A stretch of 64,000 nucleotides of DNA from Clostridia bacterium (lineage in GTDB: Bacteria; Bacillota; Clostridia; Christensenellales; DTU072): positions 62,001 through 126,000 of the forward strand of contig JAFQOO010000001.1 of the NCBI GenBank assembly GCA_017403145.1. Direction: 5' to 3'. Position 1 is the stretch's first letter, and every line of letters begins with the position of its first letter. Shown piece by piece: positions 9,860-21,100 of this stretch. The translations under genes were made by a program, and so were the position numbers. The notes under the pieces are model-generated. The model did no database searches and had not been told where the DNA came from. It saw only the letters and a program-made list of their open reading frames with translations.

Positions 9860-10957
9860 TTAAAATAATAATTGTTTGATAATATCGTATACGTCGGTGT
9901 TATCAATAAGAGCGGGAATACTGTTTACTCCTATACCATATCCAAAGTAATGGATGTTTTGGGAGGTGTGGCCGGTGCTGTGGAACCAATCGTTGGATAT
10001 TTGGTCAGCGGTTGCCTCTGCGGGGATTTTAAGATTGCCCGTTTCGTGGTCGGCTAGTACCAATACGGTGGTGTTGCCATTCTTTCTTGCCCAAGCAACA
10101 GCTCTGGATACCGCTGCATCGAAACCGTTAAGCTCGTCTATCATCTTATCCATTTCGTTGGTGTGGGAATAAGAATCTATTTTGGAGCCTTCAACCATAA
10201 GGAAGAATCCGTTTTCGTTTTCCAGCTTTGCAAGTGCGGTGTCGGTCAAAGAAGCAAGAGTGTTTCTACCAATGTTGGGTATATCTTCGTCGAATAGACC
10301 AAATATCTTTTCGGAAGTAGAAGCACTGATTTCTTCAAACGATGTGCAGTAATCACGATTATCAGTTTGGATAGAGCTTGCAAGTGCCTTTAGTTCGTCG
10401 TTGTTTAGACCGAATAGAACGTCAACGTCGCTAGCGACTATTTGAGAAGCAATTTCCGCGGTGTTATGACGACTATTACTATGAGCAAGGAATGCGGCGG
10501 GAGTAGCATCGGTTGCAACTTTGGTTGCGACTATACCTACTTTCTTGCCATTTGCCATAGCTTCTTCAGCGATGGTGGTAAGATTTTTACCATCTTTAAA
10601 AGATAGTCTTCCGTTATAGGTCTTTTCACCCGTAGCATAGGTGGTAGCCGAGGCGGCGGAATCGGTTGCTCCTGCAGATAGGCTTCTGGTCATAACCTCG
10701 CCGGTTACGGGAAGCTTTCTCATATTTAGCAGAGAACCATTGTTGTATAGCTCTGCGGTTTTGATATGGTTTATACCCATACCATCACCGATTAGCAAGA
10801 TAAAGTTTTGTGCTTTTTCCTCTACAACGGGGTCGGTACCATAATTAAAGTAATAAACGCCGAATAGGGTAACGCTGGTTGCTATGGTAACTATCAATAC
10901 GCAACTGATAATAATCCATAGAATTTTGTTTTGCTTCTTCAAATCGATTTCTTTCAT
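9860..10957 (-). CDS. Membrane-anchored alkaline phosphatase (PhoA superfamily)
   Basis: Phosphomonoesterase acting outside the membrane. I start at the ATG at 10957 (365 residues, MKEIDLKKQNK), because AGGAG lies five bases before it and the ATG upstream in frame has none. Residues about 11-36 form one hydrophobic segment (signal anchor). Metal and catalytic motifs are visible: LLIGDGMGINH, the nucleophile region GATDSAASATTYATG (Ser in DSAAS), VLADHETGN and STGHTSQNIHY. At 365 residues it is shorter than E. coli PhoA (about 470). Its ribosome binding site overlaps the stop of the acetyltransferase gene, so they are cotranscribed. Phosphate scavenging is the likely role. Confidence 0.9.
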   Translation of the reverse strand: MKEIDLKKQNKILWIIISCVLIVTIATSVTLFGVYYFNYGTDPVVEEKAQNFILLIGDGMGINHIKTAELYNNGSLLNMRKLPVTGEVMTRSLSAGATDSAASATTYATGEKTYNGRLSFKDGKNLTTIAEEAMANGKKVGIVATKVATDATPAAFLAHSNSRHNTAEIASQIVASDVDVLFGLNNDELKALASSIQTDNRDYCTSFEEISASTSEKIFGLFDEDIPNIGRNTLASLTDTALAKLENENGFFLMVEGSKIDSYSHTNEMDKMIDELNGFDAAVSRAVAWARKNGNTTVLVLADHETGNLKIPAEATADQISNDWFHSTGHTSQNIHYFGYGIGVNSIPALIDNTDVYDIIKQLLF

Positions 10958-10965
10958 TTTCACTC

Positions 10966-11955
10966 CTAATATATCTCGTAACAAGCTAGGTCGTAGTAGG
11001 GGATGATGCCTTCAAAAGGATTATCCTTTACTCGTCCGCCTTGACCGAGGCATATCGATATTAGTTCTCTTTCGGTAAGGGGTGTTCCTTGCGAAAGGGT
11101 GGTGGTAAGACTATGGAATAAACCACGTTTTACCGTTAGATTATAGTTTGTACCTTGTAGCTCGAAGCAAACGTTACCGCTTACATTTTCGCTATAAGGA
11201 ATAACTTTTAGTAACTGCTCGGCTGATAGAACCGAACCCATAGAATAATGTATATTTCCCCCTACGAGGGGTAGCGTATAACCTTGCGGTAGGGGCAGTC
11301 CGTCAAAGTATTCTTTTCTCTTTGCGAGAGCTTCGACACAACCACCGTCTTCGCACCAAATATAACCGTTTGGTATACCATTATGGTAAATAATGTAGCC
11401 AAAACCACCGTGTTTTAGTGAGTTGCCAATCAACAACTCCGTTTCTTTTAGACCGCGTAGTTTGTATGCGGAATGGGTGGATATATTGCTATCGTAAAGC
11501 TCGCTTACGAGTGGGATATCGTTTAGCTCCATTGCCCTAAACGTTACGCCTTCCGCTACTTGCGAGGTAGGGGATAGACGGGTTACGTAGTTGATGGTTT
11601 CGAAACCAAGTTTTCTATAAAAGTCGTGGTTGAAAGGGTGTAGCATAACGAAAGGGTAACCCTCGTTTGTAAGCTCGTTTTTTGCCTTTAACACAACCTC
11701 TCTGGCGTATCCTTTATAGCGGTGGTTAGGTGAGGTTGCTACTCCTGTAAGGAATGGTATTCTTATTTGTTTTCCTGCTAGTACCAAGTCGAAGAACCTT
11801 GCGTAACAAGCGGAAAGGATTTCACCTTCGTTTTCAACCGTATAAATCTTGATTTCCGGCAAGCGGTTTTCAAAGAAAAAGTCGGCGTAATCTCCGTCGT
11901 TAAAACAAATCTTATGCAACTTTATCAGTTGATTTTTGACCGCTTCGTCTAACAT
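10966..11955 (-). CDS. GNAT family N-acetyltransferase, Eis-like
   Basis: Acetyl-CoA dependent N-acyltransferase of unknown substrate. The start at the ATG at 11955 (329 residues) has GAGGA five bases upstream; a TTG at 11967 in the same frame is less well placed. The N-terminal GNAT fold contains the acetyl-CoA loop VATSPNHRYKGYAREVV (about 86-102) and HPFNHDFYRKLGF. A second, degenerate GNAT-like half and a C-terminal beta region follow, which is the Eis plan (GNAT, GNAT, sterol-carrier-like). It is the first gene of the minus-strand operon with alkaline phosphatase and the acyl-CoA synthetase. Eis proteins can modify aminoglycosides or peptides, but nothing here shows the target. Confidence 0.8.
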   Translation of the reverse strand: MLDEAVKNQLIKLHKICFNDGDYADFFFENRLPEIKIYTVENEGEILSACYARFFDLVLAGKQIRIPFLTGVATSPNHRYKGYAREVVLKAKNELTNEGYPFVMLHPFNHDFYRKLGFETINYVTRLSPTSQVAEGVTFRAMELNDIPLVSELYDSNISTHSAYKLRGLKETELLIGNSLKHGGFGYIIYHNGIPNGYIWCEDGGCVEALAKRKEYFDGLPLPQGYTLPLVGGNIHYSMGSVLSAEQLLKVIPYSENVSGNVCFELQGTNYNLTVKRGLFHSLTTTLSQGTPLTERELISICLGQGGRVKDNPFEGIIPYYDLACYEIY

Positions 11956-11999
11956 AATTTTCCTCAATCCGCAAAATGGTTAAATTTCGGGATGGTAGT

Positions 12000-12028
12000 A
12001 TATTATCAAAATTTTAATATAAATGCAA
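12000..12028 (-). promoter_or_regulatory. Promoter of the acetyltransferase-phosphatase-synthetase operon
   Basis: On the minus strand TTGCAT (12028-12023), a 17-base spacer and TAATAT (12005-12000) preceded by TG at the extended -10 position. It lies 45 bases upstream of the chosen start at 11955. Confidence 0.6.
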
Positions 12029-12067
12029 GCGCCCGCGTGTAATTTTAGTAAATAATTAAAAAAGGTC

Positions 12068-12096
12068 TTGCAAAAAGCCCGCTCTTATTATATTAT
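12068..12096 (+). promoter_or_regulatory. Promoter of the giant lipoprotein gene
   Basis: TTGCAA (12068-12073), a 17-base spacer and TATTAT (12091-12096), giving a transcript start near 12103 and a leader of about 60 bases before the ATG at 12164. Confidence 0.65.
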
Positions 12097-12112
12097 ATAT
12101 GTGCACACGCGA

Positions 12113-12132
12113 TAGGTGAGTGCGAACACCTA
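12113..12132 (+). promoter_or_regulatory. Small hairpin in the 5' leader of the giant lipoprotein mRNA
   Basis: TAGGTG (12113-12118), eight-base loop, CACCTA (12127-12132), with GCG/CGC able to extend the base of the stem. It lies in the predicted leader, upstream of the GAGG ribosome binding site at about 12150. It could stabilise the long mRNA or control access; that is inference. Confidence 0.4.
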
Positions 12133-12163
12133 GGCGCGAATAAGCAAAACGAGGTTTATTACA

Positions 12164-15100
12164 ATGACTAACAGGCTAAAACTCACAGTTCTAATGCTAC
12201 TAATTATGGCTCTTGCCCTATCCGTACTTGCTTCTTGCACGTCGGTGGGTATTGCTTCGGTTGAAATAAAAGACGACTGCGATTATAAAACTGAATACGT
12301 TATTGGTGATGAACTCGATTTAACGGGTCTTGAACTCGTCGTTACTCGCACTGACGGCGAAGTCTACACCGTATTCGCAACGGACGTTAGAGAAGATATA
12401 AAGATACTAAATTTCAAGACCGATAAAGCGGTTGAAAGTCTAAACGTAGTAATCGAATACAAGGGAGTTGCAACCAGTATCACGATTAAGGTAACCGATA
12501 AAGATAGCGCAACCGCAAAGTATACCGTAACCTTTAGCACGGGTGAAGGTCAAAGAATAGAACCTATAATGGCAGGGGAGTTCGAAACGATATCCGCACC
12601 CGACGACCCCACTCGCGAAGGCTACGTATTCGACGGATGGTACAAGCAATCGACCTACAACGACCAATGGGATTTTAACATAGACAAAGTGGTAGAGGAT
12701 ACCACTCTTTATGCTAAGTGGTCCAAATTATATTCAATAACCTTTAAATACGACCCCGTATACAACGATATTCCCGACGTAGTAAAATACGTTAAAGCGG
12801 GTGGAAGCCTTACCGACGTTCCCGCCCTTCCTCACGTTGAGGGTATGGTGGGTAGTTGGAGCCGTACCACTTTTGCCGATATTTATAGCAACATAGTAGT
12901 TAATGCCGAATACGTTACCGCAACCTATAGGGTTGTTTTCTGCTATATGGATGGCGACGAGCGCATCATACTAAAGACTTTCGAGAACGTTCCTCACGGA
13001 GCAGACCTGGGAGAGCTTTATGCTCAAGAAATTGAAAACCTTAGCAAAAACGAAGTTCCTCAAAATAGCGCAGACGGAACCAAGCATTTCTCGGGTAAAT
13101 GGTCGCAAAGCTACAATCACGTTGTATCCGACCTTACCATCGAAGCTCTATACGAAATCAACAAGTACAACGTATCGTTCTTGCTAAATTATGGCGAAAA
13201 CGAGGCTTATACTACTGCAACCGGTATCACCCATAATAATCCTGTAAACCGTCCCGCAATCGACCCCGTTCGCGAAGGCTATGCTTTCGACGGATGGTTC
13301 AAGAATGCAGAAGGTACCGAGGGCTATGCGTGGAACTTTAATACCGACCGCGTTACCAGCAATACTAGAGTTTACGCTAAGTGGACCAAGCTCTATTATG
13401 TTAGATATTGGGTAGACGAGGAACTCTATCAAACCATAGAGGTAAGAGAGGGCACCAACGCAACGAAGGCTCCTTTGCCTATCAAAGAAGGATATACCGC
13501 AAGTTGGTACATAGGCGAAACTTTGTTGAACGACGACGCACTACAAAACATAGTTGCTGATAAAGATATATTGGCAAAGTTCACTATAAATTCCTATACC
13601 GTAACCTTCTTTAATAACTTTGACGGAACCACGGTTGACGTTCAAACTGTAAACTATGGTAGCGATGCAGTTAGACCTACAACCTTACCGAAGAGATTGG
13701 GCTACAAGTTCGTAAGCTGGGGCAGTACCGACGAAGAAGGTAACGAAATCGAATATAAGAACATCAAGATTGATACCGTTGTACCCGCAAGATTCGAAGC
13801 CGATAGTTATCAAGTAACCATAGTTCCCAACGTTGCAGGACTAGAGAACTCCTATAACGTTACCGCTGTATACGATGCACTAATAGGTTCCGATAGCGAA
13901 ACCGCTACCAGATTGGAACTAAGCTACGAAGGATATAATTTCGACGGCTGGTACACCGACAATGCTTGGACCAAGTCTTGGAATTTGGGAGCAAACGTTC
14001 TAAACGTAAATTCATTGGTTAAGAACACTCTCGATAAGGAAAACCAAACGGTAGAAGAAAAGACCGCTGAAATCGAAGGCAAATTCGCTACTTCCGGTAA
14101 CGTCGTTATGACGCTATACGCAAAATGGTCCAAGATTCATACCGTACTTATTTACGACGAAAACGATATCCCCTTCAATTCTACCACCATAATAGACGGT
14201 AATTATTTGGACAGAGCAACTCTTCCCGAAATAGCAGAAAAAGAGGGTATGACGGGCGATTGGTATTTGCGTGGCGATACGAGTACGCCTTTCGATTTTA
14301 CCCAACCTATCAAGAGTAACGTTGCTCTAGCGATTGCATATAAGGTAAAAGTTTATACCGTAAACTTCTACAAGGGCGTAGGCGATTTCCACTATAGCGT
14401 AAACGTTGAGCATAACGGTCAAATACAAAGCAATATTCCCGACCCCGTTGTCGAAGGTAAAATCTTTGAAGGTTGGGATAAGGACCTAAATCAAATTATA
14501 GTTGAAGATACCGATTATATGGCTATCTTTAGCCCCGTATTCTATACCATAACTTGGTCTTATAATGGTATTACTTATGCAACCACCTCGGTTGAACACG
14601 GTAAGCAAGCAATATTCCCCGTAGAGGAAGAGCTACCCACTCAAGAGGGCTATAAGCTAGTAAGATGGGTTCCTGTAGGCGACGAAAGCTTGGATATCAA
14701 TAACGTTAAGAGCAATATGAACGTTATTCCCGAGTGGAATATAAATACCTACACCGTTGAGTTTAGAGATAAAGAAACAAACGATATCTATTTGCAATAC
14801 GATGGTCAAGCAGAACAAGAATATCAACTAAAATCTCACGGACAAGCTATCGACGTGGATAGCACCGTAGCTAACCCCGTTAAGGAAGGTAAGGACTTCG
14901 TTGGTTGGACTATCGGTAATCGTACCATAAAGTATAATAACGACCTAAGTTCTTGGGTGCTTTCCGGCAGTTACGATAACGATAACGTATATTCCGTAGG
15001 CGATTCGATGGTATCCTTGATTATTAGAGACGACCATTATTACTATTCGTTTGAAACTCCCGCTACTATCTCCAATATGATAGCAAGCGATATTTGGGAC

Positions 15101-18100
15101 GAAAATAAGATTATCGAGTTTACTGCTTCCACCAACGGTTGGGCACTTATTAGGAATAGTACCATTTTGAGCGAAGCAAATAACCTTGCATTTAGCGGAC
15201 ATCTATTCTACGTGGTAACTTCCGATATCGTTTTATACTCCAACCACGTAACCTCGGTTTACGAAATTAGCTACGTAACAAACACCGATACCGATATCGA
15301 TGCAAGAGCTTACGAGCACGGAGCAATTAGCGTAGCTCCCATAGAAAACTTGGAAAAGACCGATTACGTATTTATCGGTTGGTATACCGAGCCCGAATTT
15401 AGAAATAAATATGCATTCGGTACCGCTGTAACTAGCGATATTACCTTGTATGCAAGATGGGAAGAAAAGAGAGATTATACCGAAAACGTAATCTATACTT
15501 TGAACGAAAGCGGTACCGCTTATACCTTGACCGGACTTGGCGAAGGCTTTAACGAGAAGAACGTAGTGGTAGCAAACTTCTATGGCAACCCCGGTTTACC
15601 CGTAGACTCCATTGGAGCCGAAGCATTCAAGGATAACGATATTATCGAAACCATCGACTTACCCAACACCTTGCTAAACATAGGTCCCGGCGCATTTATG
15701 AATATGTCCAAATTGGTAAGTATTGATATTCCCGAAACCATTAGCATTATTCCCGACAATGCCTTTAATGGTGCAACCGCTCTAGAAACGGTAAGCTTTG
15801 GCGATTATCCCGTACTCACCACCATAGGCAAAAACGCATTTGCTAAGGCAACCTCGCTCAAGTACTCGGTTGTAAATGGTAATATCCAAAACTTCACCTT
15901 GCCAGAAAGCTTAACTACTATCGAAAGTGGTGCATTCTTGAATTGTACCGCATTCGACCAAATTTATATTCCCGCTAACGTTATCGATATAGGCGATAAC
16001 GCATTTGCAGGTGCAAACGGACTTAGATACGCCGTATTTAGTAGAACTACACCTGCAAACTTGGGTGAAAACGTATTCCAAAATTATACCTCGCTACAAA
16101 ACGCATTTAGAATTTACGTTCCCAGCTCCGTGATGTATACATCCGGTGCCGCTAACGCAAATTGGAAGCTCCTAAAAGATAAGATTTACGAATCTGCCAA
16201 TATCATCAAAATAGAAGGTGTAGCAGAGTGGTCGTATACTCTTACCACAGATGGTAGAGTAAAGCTTATACAGTATATGGGTAGTATGACCGAAGTCGCA
16301 ATTCCCGAATTCGTATCGCTAAACGGAGAAAACGTTCGCGTAGCTGAAATAGGGGACTATGCGTTCGATGGCAGAATTACCTCGGTATCTCTCGATGCAG
16401 TAGTAGGCATAAGCGCCAACACCTTCGCTTCAACCGAAGTACTAACCAACCTATCCATAACCATAGGTAGCAACAACTCTATTAACTCTACCTATCTATA
16501 CGATGCATACTCGAACGTATCCACATTGAATACTTTGAGCGTATCACCCAACGTTACCATTCTAGATTTGTTCGGTGGTTCTGCTCCTACCGCACTTACT
16601 ACCGTTAAGACTCTAGCAGGCTCTAACAACCAAATGAGCCCCAGCTTCTTAGCAAACTGCGTATACGTTAAAGAAGTTATCATCAATGGTAGAACGGAAA
16701 ACGTTAGCCAAGACGCATTCTTGAATTGTACCGCGCTTGAAAGAGTGGTGTTCGATAATAGAAATTACACCGACCTCAAGAAGATAGAAGCTAACGCATT
16801 CAAGGGTGCTATATCTCTCGATACCTTCGAAATCGTAACCAATAGTGGTTCTACATATGGTATTCCTCAAACCGTAGATACCATTGGCGCAGACGCATTC
16901 GACGGAACCAAGTGGTTGAATGCAAACGATAACGATATGATTATAGTAGGTAAGGGTATTCTATACCGCTATAATGGTAGCGAAAGCATAGTTGCAATTC
17001 CCGCAAGCGTAACCGCAATAACCGCAAACGCATTTAGCGGTAACGTTAAATTAAGACAAGTTTACGTAATTGATATAGAGAACTCCAAACTAGTTAACAT
17101 CGGTGAAGGCGCATTTGCAAACTGCGTAAATCTTGAAGTAATCACATTGCCCGCAAGTGTCGAAGTTATTGGTGCAAGCGCATTCGAGGGCGACAATAAG
17201 CTAGCTAGCGTAATCCACTTTGGCGATGGCGAACCCAACAACATCGGTGAATACGCATTCAATAAAACCCATAGCGAAATGAAGGTTTACCTACCCTCCA
17301 CGGCAAGTGCTTGGTCGAGCCCTTATCAAAGCTCCTTGATTAAGAACATCAAGTTATACGAAGAAAACAGAACTGCTGATGAAAAATGGGTATGGGTATA
17401 TGGTGATGCTATCGGTAACGAAACCAATGCTATTATCATTATTAAAGCATTCGGTATGGTAGGCGGTAATTCCAAGTTAACCGTGCCCGAGCAACTTGCA
17501 GGTAAAGACGTATATGAAATAGCAGACTATGCTCTACCTAGAACCATAGAAAGCCTAGAATATTCCACCTTTATTAAGAACGTTGGCTTAAAACCCTTCG
17601 GCGGTGTAACTTTCGTTAAGGAAATTACCTTGAGAAACAGCTATAACGACCATAGAGTTTCGCCCGAAGCAATGATGAGTCTATTCGTTCAAAACGAAAG
17701 CGTAAGCGTACTCAATACCGTTGCAAGCGTATCATTAAAGAGCTTATTAGGTGGCGTACTACCCGCAAACGTTAAGACCGTTAACATTCTAGATAACTCA
17801 ACCTCTATAGCACAAAGCTTCCTTGAGGATAATATTTACGTAGAAAACATCACCCTTACCGTATACGACAAAGAGGGCGATGCTCTAAAGAACCCCGTTG
17901 TAGTAAACCTTGAAGAAACGCTATCTATTAGTAAGGCTCATAAGTTTACCTCTATCGGTGCAAAAGCATTCCGCAACACCGCTTGGATGAATGCCTACGA
18001 TGGTGAATACGTAATAGTACTTGGTGGCAACTTGGTAGATTATAAGGGTGCAAACAGCATTCTAGAAATCCCCTCGACCGTTGAAAACATTAACGGAAGC

Positions 18101-21100
18101 ATATTCGAAAACGATGAGTTCATCGAAGTAGTAACCATTCCCGCAACGGTAAAGAGCATAGGACGTTTGGCATTTAACGGTGCTAATAACCTTACCAAGA
18201 TATTCATTAACGCAACCACCGCTCCCACCATTTATGGCGATACCTTCGATAACGACGTACTAACCTATAACGGACTAGAAATCTTTGTTCCCGCATCTGC
18301 AATTGACAATGCAACCACAGGTTATGCTCGCGACGATTGGAAAGCTATCAAGCCTTTGAGCAATAGCGGAATAGTTCACGTTAAGAACCAAGTATCCCAT
18401 AACGTTTACGAAGAGTATATTATAAATTCCGCTGAGAATAAATTGTTGCTATCACGCAAGTACAAGGCAACTTATTCCGGAACTTTGGTAACCGAAATCG
18501 TAGAAAACGTTACCGCAATAGCTCCTACCGTAGTAACCGATAAGTCAACGGGCGCAGTATACAATATTACCGCGCTTGGTAATAACGTATTTATGAGTGC
18601 GGTACAAAATATCATACTAGATTTATCACACACCATAAACACCTATACCCTAAAGAACCTTGGTGAAATAGGCGTTGTAACAATAAGTGGTAATACCGCT
18701 TCTCGCAACTTGCAAGGTAGCGATATTATAAATATCTTCAATGCTCACTCCGCACAAACCATTGCTTACGATGGAGCGGTAACTTTGACCGAGCTAGTAG
18801 GTCAAACGGGTGGTATTGGCTCCTTAGTAGGCGTCAAGATTATCGACGGAGTTAAAGAAACCGCCGACGAGCTTCTAAAGGGCTGGACCGACGTAGCAAG
18901 CGTAACCTTCCCCGCAACCATCGAAAGAGTGGGTATCAATTCTCTTGAAGATACCTCTTGGTATAAGGATTATGCTTCCACTACCTATGGTAACGATTTC
19001 GTCGTACTAGGCGGTTCCTTACTATATAAATATAAGGGCGCCGGCATAGGTATGGTTACCATTCCCAGCGCTGTAAAGATTATTAACACCGGTGCGTTTA
19101 GTAACTATGATGGTAGCGCTTGGAGCTCAGCCTTGTACGTAAAACAAATAAGATTCGACTCGGCATCCAAAGCACACACTATTTTGGACTATGCCTTCAG
19201 CGGATGTACTCAACTAAATAGCATCTTGCTACCCACAAGTATGAGTAATATCGCACCCAACGCATTCGATAATACCGCTTTCAACGTAACCGACGGTATG
19301 CTAATCGTAAGCGGTGATAACGACGAAGAAGCAACCCTCGTTAAGTTCGTTGGTACCGAAAGCGACCTCGATGCAGGCACTCTTACCATTCCTTCAAAGG
19401 TTAAGAAGATTGCCGCAGGCGCATTCCAAAACGTAACTGTAATCAAGAAGATTACCTATAATAACGATTCTATCCTAACCAGAATTTGTGAAGATGCGTT
19501 TAACGGTGCAACCGCTCTTGAAACGGTACAACTTCCCTCGTCCGTGGAATTTATAGGCAAGAATGCCTTCTACAACACCTTGTGGCTAGGTAAAGAAATA
19601 CAAAAGGGCGCAGACGTTACCATTGGTAGCATTATATATCAAAGAGTAAACGTAACCTCCGGTAGCACCTATACCCTTTCCGATAACGTAACCTCTATAG
19701 TAGAAGACGCACTTGTTCCCATAGAGCCCTTTACTATCGGCGGAGAAACCTATTATACCTCGGATAGCGTAAAGGTAACCGCATTCGAAATGGTTGATGG
19801 TTCCAGACTACCACAAGCTGAGCTATACTCCGTTCTATCTAAAGAATGGATGACCTCTTTGCGTACCAATGGTCAAGTAACCCTAAGCGGACTAATCGGT
19901 TCCGACGAGCCTCTCGATAACATAACCTCTTTGAGCTTCTGGCCCGGCATAACCTCTATCGTAGCAGGATACGCTGAGAATTGGTCGAACGTAACCAGCA
20001 TTACCAACATTTCTTCCACCGTAACCGAAATTGGCGAAAATGCGTTTAGAGGCACCGCTTGGTTCGATAACCAAAATAAAGAAGGCTTCAACTTTGCAGG
20101 CGAAAGCAGAGTAGTTATCAAGTTCGTTGGCGATGCTACCGATATTATAATAGGTGAATACTATGGCGAAAGAGTAACCGGTATCACCGCAGATGCATTC
20201 AAGGGCAACGAGAACCTCAAGAGCGTAGTATTCGGCGAATACTCCACCATCGAAAAGATTCCCGCAGGCGCATTTAGTGGTTGCGTAAACCTTGAAACTA
20301 TAGTATTTAACGATAATATAACCGAGTATGGTGAAGATGCATTCGCAAACACCGCTTGGTTACTAAATAGCAATAGCGATTTCGTAATTATCGACGGCGT
20401 AATGATAGAATATAAGGGCGCCGGTGGAGATATCGTAATACCCGATGGAACAATCAAGATTTATCCTTACGTATTCCGTGGCAACGATACCATTACCAGC
20501 GTAACCTTCGCAAAGAACTGCTTGATGACCGCTATCGAAGCAAACACCTTCCGCGATTGTGTAAACCTAGAAGAAATCATTCTAAACGAGTATATCACCC
20601 ACGTTGATAGAAGTGCTGTCGAGGGTACCGCTTGGTTGAGCTTGACTTCACAAAGCAACGATAACCCCGTGCTCTATTATGAAAACACCTATTATGGTAT
20701 TAAGCGCGCGGTATTGTACGTAGGTACCAAGTCTTCGTTCACTTTGCTCGGCGACGTAAGCGAAATTACTCCTACCGCGTTTAGAGACGTACAATCCTTA
20801 ACCTATCTAACCATCAACTCCGGTAAGTTGACTGCTATACCCGATGGTGCGTTTATGGGTTGCTTATCACTAGACGAAGTAAATCTTCCCGCAACCATAA
20901 CCCAAATCGGTGAAGACGCATTCTATGGTACTCCTTACCTAACCAAACAAAAGGTAGAGTTCTTTATTAAGAATGGTATCCTTATTAGATATAACGGAAC
21001 TTCTTCAAACGTAGTAATACCCGCAGAAGTAACCTTAATCGAAAGGGGTGTATTCGAAGGAAGCTCCGTAGTATCTATCGATATGAGCGGTGCTAACATC